Source of the DNA: Hyperoodon ampullatus | Taxonomy: Eukaryota > Chordata > Mammalia > Artiodactyla > Ziphiidae | DNA: 64,000 nt | Assembly: GCA_949752795.1 (NCBI GenBank) | Contig: OX457057.1 | Location: forward strand, 9,166,632 to 9,230,631 | Reading direction: 5' to 3' | In this document: in pieces, positions 1 to 11,022 of the stretch | Numbering within the stretch: position 1 is the stretch's first letter | How the letters are laid out: each line of letters begins with the position of its first letter | The notes under the pieces: model-generated | What the model was told of the DNA's origin: nothing | The model's input: only the letters and a program-made list of their open reading frames with translations | Database searches by the model: none | Made by a program: the position numbers and the translations under genes

Positions 1-500
1 TCATGTTGCAGGTGAACTCAGGGCCTGGTATTTTCTGCTTTGGGCAGCACCCTTTTCAGAAGCAGATACAAAGAAACTTCTCCAGTGGCTCCCACCTTGG
101 TAAAACCTACAAGTCCAAACACCTTGGACCTGAATTTGGGAAAGCCAATGGATAATTTTTTAATTTAGTGCCCAAAAGGCACATAAACTTGAATGACGTT
201 TGTCAGCACAGCAAATATTTCTTTCTTCACTTTGCTCAGCTTTTAAACCCAAATATCCTGCCTACTCTTCTTCAGATTAAAAGTGCAATTCACTCAGCTG
301 CCACACTACCTCTCAAAAGGTGTCAGAGAAGAGTTAGTGCCCTCATTTTACATACGTGCCTCTAAAAAATAATAATAATAACAGTAACGAAAAAACACTA
401 AGTGTACAAAAAGTGTCATATTGAGTACAAGCTACATTCGATGTAACCAGAAAAAAAGCCCAGATGTTTGTAAATTTTCTTTTCAATAAATAAGTGCCCT
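1..500. other. Non-coding flank downstream of NPPA
   Basis: No gene recognised. By synteny this should be the short interval between CLCN6 (3' end to the left) and NPPA, but no CLCN6 coding sequence is visible. Confidence 0.4.
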
Positions 501-737
501 GGGCTTCCCTGGTGGCGCAGTGGTGGAGAGTCCGCCTGCCGATGCGGGGGACACGGGTTTGTGCCCCGGTCCGGGAAGATCCCACATGTCGCGGAGCGGC
601 TGGGCCCGAGAGCCATGGCTGCTGAGCCTGCGCGTCCGGAGCCTGTGCTCCGCAACAAGAGAGGCCACAACAGTGAGAGGCCCGCGTACCGCAAAAAAAA
701 ATTATAATAAAAAATAAATAAATAAATAAATAAATAT
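501..737 (+). mobile_element. CHR-type SINE, 'GCGGTACGC' (type 2) body
   Basis: tRNA-like head starting GGGCTTCCCTGGTGGCGC, body ending CCGCGTACCGC, then an A-rich tail. It is flanked by ATAAGTGCCCTG at 490-501 and 738-749. Confidence 0.9.
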
Positions 738-874
738 ATAAGTGCCCTGAATGTGAGCAAATTTGAATATAAAGATAAATGCCCTTTTGGTCTCCAGGGG
801 CTTTTTCAGGATCCATGATGAGGCTGCAGTGTGAGTGAGAGCAAGTTGAGAGCTGTGGTTTGAGACCCGACCCC

Positions 875-876
<2 letters not shown>

Positions 877-914
<38 letters not shown>
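877..914. repeat. (CA)n microsatellite
   Basis: About 19 uninterrupted CA units. The region 750-1300 around it holds no recognisable gene. Confidence 0.95.
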
Positions 915-918
<4 letters not shown>

Positions 919-1309
919 TCACGGAGGGAGAAACGAAAGGAAGCCGAAGTTGTCCAAACCCATAGAATGTACACCACCAAGAGTGAACTCGATGTGAACT
1001 ATGGACGTTAAGTGATCATGATGTGTCATTGTAGGTTCATCCATGGTAACAAATGTCCCACTCTGGCAGGGATGTTGATAATGGAGGAGGATGTACACGT
1101 GGGACAGACAGGGATATGTGGGAAATCTCTACTTCCTGTTCAATTCTGCTGTGAACCTATAACTGCTCCCCAAAATAGGTTTATTATTTTTTTAGAAAAG
1201 GAGGAAGAAAAGAACTGAGCATTATTCTCTTTGGCAAAAGGTAAAATGACAAGGACTATCAGGCTGAACTCCCTTCCCCAGGAAATGAAAGAAATCACAC
1301 CAAGCCTCC

Positions 1310-1595
1310 AGCTTCTGTCCGTGGTGCTGAAGTTTATTCATTTTCAAACCGATGTCAGTAACAGGTGATTAAAATTTAACGCATGGGTGGGAGAGGTGGA
1401 GAAGCCACAACTAAACCACTTTATCTACATTTAGCATAAAATGTGAGAAATGTTGACAGGAGGCTGATGCTTGAATAGGACGCTGGTCACAACTCAACTT
1501 GATGGCAACGAGATGGGACAAAGTTGAGAGATCCCAGGGGATGAGGGTCTCTTGAAGTCTGCCCGGGGCCTGGCCCGCCTCTTCCTCCCTGGCCG
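1310..1595 (-). other. NPPA: NPPA 3' untranslated region and poly(A) signal
   Basis: The minus strand after the TAA stop closely matches the end of mammalian NPPA mRNAs, including a conserved stretch at about 1440-1340. A canonical AATAAA lies at 1338-1333 on the minus strand. Cleavage is expected about 15-25 bases further, near 1310; that exact end is inferred. Confidence 0.85.
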
Positions 1596-2675
1596 TTATC
1601 TTCGGTACTACAAAGAGAGCAGAGACGTGTTTGGCTTGGTGACCTGCCTCCACTGGAAAAAGTCAGCTTCATAGGACCGTGCTCCCTTCCCACCAGCCCC
1701 CGCTCCAGCTTGATGACCCTCTGAGTTCCACGAACTGGTAAACAAATTGCCCATGAGAAGCTAGTAAAGTCAATCCTGGTAAATTCCGGTCCTTCGGGAT
1801 CTGACAGTTCCTCGAAGGACATGAACTGCCAATCAGCAGTACGCAGGTGACTTGGCCCCATGAACGTATTAAGTTCCCAGTGCTCCTAGCAGTAACTTCT
1901 TTTCTTCTTAGCATTTTCTCAGCAGACTGTAGCTGAGGATGGTATCATGGTTCTGAGACTCATGGGGCACCTACCCAGTTGGGACAGAAATTTCAAAGGG
2001 AGTAAGCGTCTATGCTGTTCCCTTTCCTGCTGAAGGTGTCCCCTGGTGGTATTCTTTCACAAGGTTTGAACCTCAACAAAACCACAATTTCCTTCCCGCC
2101 CACCCCATTTCCATCCCCAGTTCCTCTTACCCGGAAGCTGTTGCAGCCCAGTCCGCTCTGGGCTCCAATCCTGTCCATCCTGCCCCCGAAGCAGCTGGAC
2201 CTCCGCAGGCTCCGAGGGGCAGTGAGCAGTGCCCTCAGCTTGCTCTTCAGGAGGGCAGATCTATCGGAGGTTTCCCAGGGGCCCCGCCCAAGGGCACCCC
2301 CATCTCTCTGGGCTGGGTTGACCTCCCCGGTCCAGGGAGGCACCTCAGAAAGGGGGCTGAGAGGGACCCCAGCTTCCTCATTCTGCTCACTTAGTACTTG
2401 TTGGGGCACAGCCTCATCTTCTAGAGGCAGCTTGTCCTCCAAATGGTCCAGCAGGTTCTTTACAAAAGGAAAACAGGGAAAGGGAGAAGTCTCACTGCCT
2501 GGCACAGTGTCACAAAGCCCCCTCATCCCAGACCGTGCCCCTTTCCTGGCCCTACCTTGAAATCCATCAGGTCTGCGTTGGACACAGAGCCATACACGGG
2601 GTTTGCTCCGGTTTGCCTTGGGAGCTGAAACGCCAGAAAGAGGAGGAAGCTCGTGGCGATGGTGGCGGGGTCCAT
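1596..2675 (-). CDS. NPPA: Natriuretic peptide A precursor (atrial natriuretic peptide)
   Basis: Three coding exons on the minus strand: 2675-2556 (40 codons), 2457-2131 (109 codons) and 1607-1596 (Tyr-Arg-Arg-stop), giving 152 aa, the length I recall for cattle. Introns 2555-2458 and 2130-1608 begin GT and end AG. The ATG has A at -3 and G at +4. Residues 1-24 are a hydrophobic signal peptide ending before [16 protein letters not shown]. The acidic propeptide follows, then the dibasic-free corin-type site TAPR122|S123. The hormone (residues 123-150) has the 17-residue ring closed by Cys129 and Cys145 ([17 protein letters not shown]) and the NSFRY tail. As recalled, these 28 residues equal human ANP. 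Exon 3 adds Arg-Arg before the stop, as in cattle and rodents but not human. The product is stored in atrial granules, cleaved by corin, and activates receptor NPR1 to raise cGMP, causing natriuresis and vasodilation. NPPB lies upstream on the same strand. Identification is essentially certain; no break was seen. Confidence 0.98.
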
Positions 2676-2786
2676 GCTGGCGTCAGTCAAGGAGTGGTCT
2701 GGTGCTTGCTGCCTCTTCTCTCTCCTCTCTGCTTTCCCACCCGTGGCCTTCCTCCGTCTCCGTCTCCCAGCTGCCCTGCGCCTCCT

Positions 2787-2795
2787 CTTTTTATA
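2787..2795 (-). promoter_or_regulatory. NPPA: NPPA TATA box
   Basis: TATAAAAAG on the minus strand, about 112 bases upstream of the ATG. It predicts a start site near 2762 and a 5' UTR of roughly 90 bases, which fits known NPPA transcripts. Confidence 0.9.
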
Positions 2796-2840
2796 GCCCC
2801 TTGGCTCTCTGAGAGCACAAGAGGGATGGAACCCTCCCCA

Positions 2841-2853
2841 TTCTGTCACTTGC
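2841..2853 (-). promoter_or_regulatory. NPPA: NPPA proximal NKE / T-box half-site
   Basis: The minus strand reads GCAAGTGACAGAA, about 80-90 bases upstream of the predicted start. This matches the proximal NKX2-5 element of mammalian ANP promoters, which also holds a T-box half-site. A GATA-like core (plus strand GATAA, 2857-2861) sits immediately upstream. Confidence 0.75.
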
Positions 2854-2892
2854 AGCGATAAAGCAGCTGAGCCAGGAGCCAGCAGAAGATGC

Positions 2893-2908
2893 CCTTTTAA
2901 AGTTATCA
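2893..2908 (-). promoter_or_regulatory. NPPA: NPPA proximal GATA site with SRE-like element
   Basis: The minus strand reads TGATAACTTTAAAAGG: a GATA4-type site fused to an SRE-like A/T core, about 130-145 bases upstream of the start. The arrangement is the one described for the rat ANP promoter. Role is inferred from conservation. Confidence 0.75.
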
Positions 2909-3012
2909 GTCCAGCCAGCTCGTCACAGCCCCTCCGCCTTGAGCAGCTCCAACGAGCCCGGGACCCCCAGCTGCAGGAGCCACATTCTTGTTGATTTGCC
3001 TCAAGAGGTTCC

Positions 3013-3028
3013 CACTTCAAAGGTGTGA
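3013..3028 (-). promoter_or_regulatory. NPPA: NPPA distal T-box element beside NKE
   Basis: The minus strand reads TCACACCTTTGAAGTG: a T-box site (plus strand AGGTGTGA, 3021-3028) beside an NKX2-5 site (TTGAAGTG). It lies about 250-265 bases upstream of the start. This pair is the known target of TBX5 (activating) and TBX2/TBX3 with NKX2-5 (repressing) that restricts ANP to chamber myocardium. Confidence 0.8.
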
Positions 3029-3175
3029 GAAGAGCAAAAAAGAGTCCTTGGTTATCTCACAGCGATGCCTCAGGCTTCTTTCTCATCAGCAACCGGACCC
3101 ATGCGGGGAAGCAGAGGGTGACTGTTGGCCGGCGCCCAGCTCCCCCGTTGGTTTGCGGCTCAGCTGTCAGGGGCT

Positions 3176-3185
3176 CCAAATAAGG
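3176..3185 (-). promoter_or_regulatory. NPPA: NPPA distal CArG box (serum response element)
   Basis: The minus strand reads CCTTATTTGG, a perfect CArG box about 415 bases upstream of the start, where the rodent ANP promoter has its distal SRE. SRF binding is inferred. Confidence 0.75.
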
Positions 3186-3189
3186 GCGG

Positions 3190-6003
3190 GAGGGGAGGAA
3201 ATGGCAGGCAGCCGGCAGCTCAGCTCAGGACAAATTAGTCCAGATGCTCCAGCTGGCCTCATACCTGACTCATCGGCGGCGAGGGCAGACCTCCCCCTCC
3301 ACAGGGCTGTCCTGACACCTGGCTGTCACTCTCAGTGGTCAGGTGAGGAAGGAGTTATTTTTTGGAATACTAAGTCAACCAGAACCAGATGTGAAAAATG
3401 TCCCAAGAACTCCACTCCCAAATAGAAACACAAGAAAAGTTTTGGGAACACAATCATTCTTCTGCAAAGCTCCCCCACTTCACCGCACGGCTCCCCCCAA
3501 GGCGTTGGGGGAGATTGATGCTAAGAGGATACCAGCATTTTCATTTATAGAAGTTTTGCTGCTTCTCAGACTCTGGGCTTGAAGCTTGTCATGCCTCACA
3601 CCTCGCCGGGAAAGCCCCCTGTGCGAAGTTGGCTGCTGGAGCGAGGTGGGATGCAGCTGTGGCCCATGGAATTTCCCTTAACGCCTCCCATGTCCTTCTC
3701 CAAGGCCAGGCAAGCGATGAGCCACTGAAGCTGCCATTTTCCTGGCCCCCAAAAGAGAAGTACCAGGCAGCGAGCCTGTCCACAAGTAATTAGTGGCCTC
3801 CACTTACTAAGCACTGGACTTAACGCTCTACATTCTTCAATGTAATGTATCCGGGGGAAACATTACACTTGAAGGGATGAGAGCCCTGCATTGCAGCCCC
3901 AAACAAGCCAAATTGCATACATCTTTGGGGCCTTATGCTCCTCATCTGTGAGGCTCATAAGAGCTATTAATATGTGAACGTATTTTGAAGTGTGAATTGC
4001 TATATAGTTGCACGATGCTCACAATGGTTGTCCTCACTGGTTGGTTGGAATGTGCCAGGCACCGTGCTGAGAGCTTTATATGGATTCTTTCCTTTTCGTC
4101 ACCAGCCCCAGAAGGTGGGTAGTATTGTCCCCATTTATAGAGGGACAGAACTGAGACTGAGAGCATCTGCCACTTGCCCAATGTCATCCGGCCGAACCAG
4201 GACTCGGACCCCAGGTCTGACGCCAACGCCTGTACTCTCCGCCCACTTCCCAGATCCCGCTGCTTCTTTGCACGAAGGTTCCTTAACAAGCCCTTTAGTC
4301 TCAGTTCCTGATTAAACACCACCCTAATCCCAGTCTCTCAGGTTGCCTCCGAGCACCTCCTTGCCTTCCCCCTGCCCTGGAACTGCAGCTTTGCGTGCTT
4401 GGCAAGTCTGCAAGTATGTGGACTATCTCAGGAAAGCACCACATCCAAGCCCCATGACCTATTTACACACCTAACATGTTTCAGTCTACCCCGTAGAAGC
4501 TCAGGAAATGTGGGTGGAATGACAGCTCTGTCCTGGCCGGACCCTCCCCCAACTGTGCTCACTCCTTGGCTGATCAGAGAGAGAGGCTGTTACGCAGTGA
4601 AAGGGCAGGAAATCCGGGCCAGGGGTCATGAGAGGTGTTTGATGGGGCGGTTTTATTCTAAAGGAGAAAAGATTTGAGTCGGCCAAACTCAACTTGAAAT
4701 CTGAAATGAGTGCAATTCTGAGTAGGAGCGCTGGGGGCAAAGAACCGCTCTATCCTGACGAGTCTCTGGAATGTGCTCACAGTTTAATAGCTCGGGTGGC
4801 AGGGTTATTATTAGCAGAGGATTCAGTGAGCAGCCACCCTGGGGGAACTGATGCTCCTCGCTGCCTGCGTCACACAGCCCGTCTTCTGGAGATACCCTTT
4901 GAGACAGATCTTTGATGCAGGCAAGACTTCCGGAAGGGCATCATGGCAAGTGGCCTCTGCCACGGCTTGGCCTCTGGGGGCTGATGCTGTTCCTGCGTCC
5001 TGAGCCACTTCTGAAGTCTGTTGGTGGCCCAAGGAAAAGTGGAAATCCCGTCCAAGGTTCCAGAAGGAGAATTTCAGAATTTTCCCAGCTCCTTTTATTA
5101 AAGTTACGTTTCGTCTTCCAGAGTGAAACTGGAGTGGGGCACGAGTGTCATTTGTTGAGTTTCTTCTATTGTTTTTGGTTTTTTGTGGAAGGTGGGTGGC
5201 AAAGAAAAGAATACTTAGGTTTATTGCCCTGACTTTGTATAGGACCAGCACCACCCCCTGCACTAACAGGGCCCAGGGAAAACAGACAATCCCCAAATAC
5301 ACTTACCGCCCAACCCTCTTAAAGCCTTTGACTTGTCCCTGAAATGGAAAATGCCTTGACGTACAGTTTCTCTTCATTTTCGTGCCCCCGTTCCACTTAG
5401 GGGGGTTTGTGTGGAGGAGTTAATATTTAATGGGGTGTTTAGAAGTCAGCCTGTGGGAGTGAGAGAGAAGAAAAGCAAAAGGCACAGAAGACCACGTCCA
5501 CCCTCCACCTCTACCTCTCCCACTAGCTGAAAAATCAAAAGGCTTTATTTCCTTATCACTGGAAACAAGCCGTCTTAGTCATATGATGGAATAAAGGTTG
5601 CAGATGGGTGGGAGGATCCAGAATGGGGTAACTCCAGTGGTTTCATGACTCTCCATGGGGATGCTGTGGGCTGCCTCGGGGAGCCATGAGGGCCCAGCAA
5701 CGTCACATGTGGGCAGAACTGGTGTGAAAAACCCATCACATCCATGGGACAAGTCTGTTAGACCTAAATAGCCTAAAGCAGAAGCCCCAGTTGGGAGAAA
5801 TCGGTAGGACATTGGTGCGTATTTAGGAATGATTGCTTTGGACTTTGAAAACAAAGTTCTGTTTCTCTGGTGCAACATGGAAGTCACAGAGACTGGAATT
5901 TGGGGGCAGCTTCCCCAGGAAAAAGGCCCAAGACAAGTTGATTTGCTAAAGCTTTATGGGGGTTCTAGTTCAAGGGAAGTAAGAGTGAGGAGCAAAGGGA
6001 AGT
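3190..6003. other. NPPA distal 5' flank, mostly unique sequence
   Basis: No gene recognised. Apart from a MIR at 4050-4265 it is free of recognised repeats, which is unusual in this window and fits conserved regulatory flank. Short open frames here have no recognisable features. Confidence 0.45.
4050..4265 (-). mobile_element. MIR SINE
   Basis: The antisense MIR core is recognisable: a segment on size classes 'accgtgctgagagcttta' followed by a '...cccatttatagagggacag' segment and a 'ccaggtctgacgcc'-like end. Diverged. Confidence 0.65.
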
Positions 6004-6736
6004 GAGAGAGTGTATTAGTCAACAACTGCTGCGTGACAAATTACCCCAAACCTTAGCAACTATACCTCTATTATCTAATAGTTCCCGTGGACCAGGAATC
6101 TGGCTCTGTTTTAGCTGGGTGCCCCTTGTTCAGAGCTCACACAGGCTACAATTAAGATGTTGGCCGGGGCTGCGGTCATCTCAAGGCTTGGCTGGGGATC
6201 TGCTTTCTTTTTTTTTTTTTTTTTTTTTTTTTTGCGGTACGCGGGCCTCTCACTGTCGTGGCCTCTCCCGTTGCGGAGCGCAGGCTCAGCAGCCATGGCT
6301 CTCGGCCCAGCCGCTCTGCCACATGTGGGATCTTCCCAGACCGGGGCACGAACCCGTGTCCCCTGCATCGGCAGGCGAACTCTCAACCACTGTGCCACCA
6401 GGGAAGCCCTGGGGATCTGCTTTCAAGCTCACTCATGTGTCCGTTGGCAGGTCTTCGGGTCCACACTGACCGCTGGCTGGAGATGTCAGTTCCTTACCGC
6501 GTGGGCTTCTCCACAGAGATGCTGCTGACTTCCTTTAGGTAGAGAGGGAAACATTATGTAAGCCATCATCTCTTTGTAACCTAATCTTGGATGTGGTACC
6601 CCATCATTTCTGTTGCACTGTGTTCATTAGAAGTGAGTCATAATGTCCAGCCCATACTCAGAGGGAGGGGATTACCAAGGGATGAATACCAGGAGATGAG
6701 CATCAGTGGGGGCCATCTTAGAGGCTGCCCACCACA
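6004..6736 (-). mobile_element. MLT1-type MaLR LTR carrying a CHR SINE
   Basis: Antisense LTR beginning TGTATTAGTCAACAACTGC and ending GGCTGCCCACCACA, as MLT1C/D-like consensus sequences do. It is interrupted at 6208-6409 by a type 2 CHR SINE. Confidence 0.65.
6208..6409 (-). mobile_element. CHR-type SINE, type 2
   Basis: Long T-run then GCGGTACGCGGGCCTCTCAC, reverse tRNA-like head at the right. The target duplication TGGGGATCTGCTTTC is perfect at 6193-6207 and 6410-6424. Confidence 0.95.
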
Positions 6737-6916
6737 GGTAAGGAAAGAGAAAGAGCAAATATAAAGTGATATATTACCAAGCTGGTCACAGCTTTGCAAA
6801 AACAGCTTAGTGGTTGGTTGGTCGGCTGGTTGGTCATGCTGCACATCTCCAGAGAGCTTTATGGAACCCAGCACCTTCGAACAGTCTATGAGGAGAGAAA
6901 AGGATGAGGGCACTGC

Positions 6917-7300
6917 ATTAGATCCCTAGGGCTGCTGTAACAAAGTACCATAAACTGGGTATCTTAAAACAACAGAAGTGGATTGTTCTCACAGTTCTGA
7001 AAGCTAGAGTCTGAAATCAAGGTATCAGCAGGGCCAGGCTCCCTCCACAACCTGTAAGGAAGGATCCTTCCTTGTCTCTTGCAGCTTCTGGTAGCTGCCG
7101 GCAATCTTTGGCATTCCTTGACTTGTAGATGCCTCCCTCCAATCTCTGTCTCTGTCATCATATGACCATCTTCCCTCTCTGTGTTTCTCTCTTTTCTTCT
7201 TATAAAGACACTAATCATATTGGAATAGGGGCCCACCCTACTCAAGTATGACCTCATCTCAACTAATTACATCCACAGTGACCGTGATTCACAAACACCC
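6917..7300 (-). mobile_element. MLT1A-type MaLR LTR
   Basis: Antisense copy recognised by 'gctgctgtaacaaagtacca', 'cttataaagacactaatca' and 'gacctcatctcaactaatta' in the expected order. Confidence 0.8.
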
Positions 7301-7310
7301 CCTCCAGCAT

Positions 7311-8333
7311 ACCACCAAAGGACATACATGAGGGCCCACCCATGCACCTTGTCCTCCCTAGGGGCCTCACAGAGAGGGGGAGTCACCTGCTGGCTAAGGC
7401 ATGAAGGTTCTGCTCTCTCCCCCGATGCAGGAAGAACCAGACCGGGGAGCCCAGAGCAGGGAGGCCAGTTAGGAAGCTGGTGCGCCAATATGAGTGGTGA
7501 GGGAAGGAAGGAGGAGTGGACATGGTATCTGCCTGGGTGGTCCAGCCAAAGAACGAAGTCAAGGAAGATTCCAAGGGCTGAAGTCATCGAGGGTGGAGCC
7601 CTGGGAGAAGGTTTACTCATTCGGGAGTGTCATAGTTTGGGTTCTCCTGAATCTGAGACAAGTATTCAAGCATAGTTGTTTATTTTGGAGATAATCCCAG
7701 GAAATACTGGCAGGAGAGTGGGGAAGTGACCAGGGAGAGAAGGAGTTTAGCTGCACGGATCACCGTGGGCAGTTGCAGCTTAATCCCAACCCTCCCGCAG
7801 AGAAATCCAGTAACCAGTGAAAGATATACACCACCTGTGAACAGAGGGCGCTCCTAGGTGTTGGTTGAGTGTTGCTCCTGGTCCATGTCAATTCCCCAGC
7901 ACTTCCTGCCTGCCCACAGGAAGTGGACTCTGGCTGCCAGAGAAAGTTCTCAGGCAGGAAAGTGCAGTGCTGCTGGATGAAATTAGGGCTGGTGTGCACT
8001 GAAGCAGCAAGGGCAGGGGCTGTGCTTGGCAGTGCCAGAGACAAGATACTGGGGGCCCAAGAGTGGGAGACAAGGTCCCAGGGCTGAAATGTTCCACGAT
8101 GCCCAGGCAGCTGTATGGAGCCTGGCTCCTGACCCTACGGGAGAAACGGGCCACTTAGTGGAAAAGCACTGATTGCACGAAAAATCCTACAGAGACAGGG
8201 ATAGAAGGTTGAGAACTGCAACACGAACAAAGGCAAATGGCCAAGTTCATGACTTTGTTTAGACCTGGTTCTGCATGAGGAAAGAATGCATTTTTCTTTC
8301 TTGCCACAAATCATTCTCAGAAGGGTCAAAGTT
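7311..8333. other. Non-coding interval
   Basis: No gene recognised. An old repeat may lie near 7625-7760, but I cannot name it. Confidence 0.4.
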
Positions 8334-8468
8334 GGGAATTCCTTGGCAGTCCAGTGGTTAGGACTCCGTGCTCTCACTGCCGAGGGCCTGGGTTCGATCC
8401 TTGGTTGGGGAACTAAGGTCCCAGGTCCCACAAGGTGTGCGGCGTGGCTCAAAAAAAAAAAAAAAAAA
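8334..8468 (+). mobile_element. Short CHR-type SINE
   Basis: GGGAATTCCTTGGCAGTCC head, body ending at the A-run after GTGTGCGGCGTGGCTC. Flanked by GTCAAAGTTG (8324-8333) and GTCAAAGCTG (8469-8478). Confidence 0.9.
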
Positions 8469-9299
8469 GTCAAAGCTGCCACAAGAGGGATGGAGAGGGG
8501 AATGCAGAATCAGTGACATGAGATGTAGCGTTCAGGCCCAACACTGTCCTGACTTCAGTAACCTCAAAACTGGAGACCCAGCCAAGCCAGTCTACCCTCT
8601 ACTGAAGCTCCTTCCAGCTGTGAAGCCGTGGGCTAGGCATCCTTGGGCCTGTGTCCACCAACATGTCTTTCTGGGTAGATTACAGTGACAAGCATCCATG
8701 GAGATACATAATCTGGCAGCTTCTTTGGAGGACAAGTTTGGTAATAGGAAAGTCAGGGAGGTTAAGGCCATGGCTATAGCTACATGGGGATGTGTTTGAA
8801 GGGGCCAGGGTCACAGGTTACAGAGGGCTGGTTCTAAAGGGCACCCATAGATGATGCATGTGCCACAGCACTGCCCGCAAACACCAAACACAGGGGGAGC
8901 TCAATGAGATGTCACTTCATCGGGTACATCAGGCCACCCACTCCCCATCCTCCAGAAGGCATATTTGCTTCCTTCACAGTTTGTTTTGGGGTCCTCTTCC
9001 TGGACTTTTGCTTGGGGAAAAGGCTCAAGTAACAGGATATATCTGTATCATACATACAGACTCCACTGCCTGAGCCCTATTTATGGAAGAGCTGGACTTA
9101 GCTGGAAGAATTCTGAAGTGCTGGCTGGGTTTGTAGAGTGGGCATTCTGGGAGGGGGTCTGTCTTCATCACCTGAGCAGGGGGAGAAAGTTGCCAATACG
9201 CAGCAGCCCCAAATGGGGAACTGAGGGATGCCATTAAGAGGGGGAACTTCCAACCCACCAGCAAGCCTAATTCACTGGCTTGGGAAAGGTTGGGCTGTG

Positions 9300-9535
9300 C
9301 AGTGGTGAGGGGCCTGGCTGCTGGACCAGTATGCGTGGGCTTGAATCCTGGTTCTGCCACTTACTAACTGCGGGACCCTGAGAAAGTCACATTACCTCTC
9401 TGTGCCTCGATTTCCCCATCTGTAAAATGAAGGATAATAAGAGTTCTTCCTGCATAGTTGTTGCAAGGACTAACATGAGTTCATGGAACTGGGCCTGGTA
9501 CATAGTGAGGCCTTTATAAATGTTAACCGTGCTAA
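9300..9535 (+). mobile_element. MIR SINE
   Basis: Classic MIR order: 'gcttgaatcctggttctgcc', 'cttactaactg', 'cctctctgtgcctcgatttc', 'catctgtaaaatgaagg'. Confidence 0.85.
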
Positions 9536-9754
9536 TTACTCATTACCGTCCTGGGTCAAAAACATTAGGCAAAGATGGCTCACAGTTTTATTGGAAAATA
9601 AGTTGGTCCTAAAAACTTATTTTCAAAATCTTAATCTCATTAGATATGTCTAATGCACACTGGGTTAAAATAAGAAATAACACAAAGACCCACCACTTCT
9701 CTTTCCCTCTCACTCAAAGAAACATCAGAAGAGAACAGCACAAAAGCCATAAGA

Positions 9755-9885
9755 GAGTCACGTGGATCTCTGCTCAAACCTCAGTGTTGGCACTTAGCAG
9801 CTGAATGCTTTCAGGTAAGATGCTTCCCTTTTCTGGGTCTCAGTTTTCTCATCCGTAAAGAGGGGATAATGATAGTCCTGTCCTC
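9755..9885 (+). mobile_element. MIR SINE fragment
   Basis: 'cttagcagctgaatg' then 'ctcagttttctcatccgtaaa' follow the MIR consensus order. The remaining sequence from 8470 to 10850 is non-coding. Confidence 0.6.
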
Positions 9886-10350
9886 CTGCAGAGCTGGGAC
9901 CGTAAAAGGCATTCTAGGCAAAGGAAACTGCATGAACTGAAGCCTGGGAGCCTGAAAGCAGGAGAGAGTTCTGCAGCATGACCTGGGATGCCTGGAACCC
10001 AAGATGCAGGGGAAGGAGGACCCTGAGGGGAGAGGGCAGTGACCTCTACCAGGACCACAGGCAACACAGTAGGATTCTAGTGCTTGTCTCCTTTTCTGCC
10101 TTGGAATAAAGGTCTTCTCTCTCTAGGGCAGAGAGGAAGTGAAGATGTGGGGCCCCAAAGGAAGGGCACCCTGAAATGCTGGGCCTCTTTCAGGCACTTC
10201 TAAACTTATGGGCTCAGGAAATGAAAATGTTATTAAGCTCAGGGTTTAGAAGCCTCCTTTCCAGGATGACATCAGGAATTGAAGACTTGACCTGAGGTTT
10301 GGGGCAGATGGAGGGCTCACCTCCATCAGGAATGCAAATAAGCTGGCATA

Positions 10351-10425
10351 TCTCTTTCTCTCTCTCTCTTTCTCTCTCTCTCTCTCACACACATACACAC
10401 ATACACACACACACACACACACACA
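10351..10425. repeat. Compound (CT)n-(CA)n microsatellite downstream of NPPB
   Basis: A pyrimidine CT tract about 36 bases long passes into CA repeats with a few TACA units. It lies about 430 bases beyond the NPPB poly(A) signal. Confidence 0.95.
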
Positions 10426-10849
10426 AAGCACCCCCAATCTCTGAGAGCTTCTGGAAACAACAAATACAGGGAGAGTGCCTCTAATGGCAGAATTCCAGGC
10501 AAAGGGAAGGCTACTGTCAAGGGGCAGATACCTTGACACACACCCTCATGTCACAGGAATACATCAGGGCCCATTCAACTCCCAGGGAGAAACTGCCGGC
10601 CTTTGAAAAGTAGTTTCTGGGAAGTGTCTCAAGTGCTTGAGGTATTTAGAGACATTTCAGAGCATGAAAAGCCCTTAAAGAAAAGCAGCCACCACCACCC
10701 CGTCCCCCCCCACAACTGTTTGACCAGCCCTTGAAGCCATGTCCCCGCCCCACCATTAGGACATCTTTGGGATCTTCAAGAAAACACAGGGTTTGACTGT
10801 TTTTCAACGACGGATTATTTTTTAGAACACTGAGACAAATCAATTTCAA

Positions 10850-11022
10850 AAGAAAAAGCTATAATATTGACTTTATTTCATCATGGAAAATTTGTGCTCA
10901 AAGATAAGAACCATCTTATATAAAACAACCAAATAAATAAATAAATAAGTAAAAATAAATAGGAGTTGCTTCAAAGGGGAGCAGGGGGTTGAGGGAGAAT
11001 CAAATGCAGCCAGGACCTTCTA
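10850..11022 (-). other. NPPB: NPPB 3' UTR with AU-rich element and poly(A) signal
   Basis: About 60 bases after the stop the minus strand has four ATTTA pentamers, three overlapping (10946-10934) and one at 10960-10956. This is the hallmark of the unstable BNP mRNA. AATAAA follows at 10877-10872. The cleavage point near 10850 is inferred. Confidence 0.85.

Noticed and set aside
343..980. Overlapping minus-strand frames of 92-189 codons
   Set aside because: They translate a CA microsatellite and a CHR SINE; no gene.
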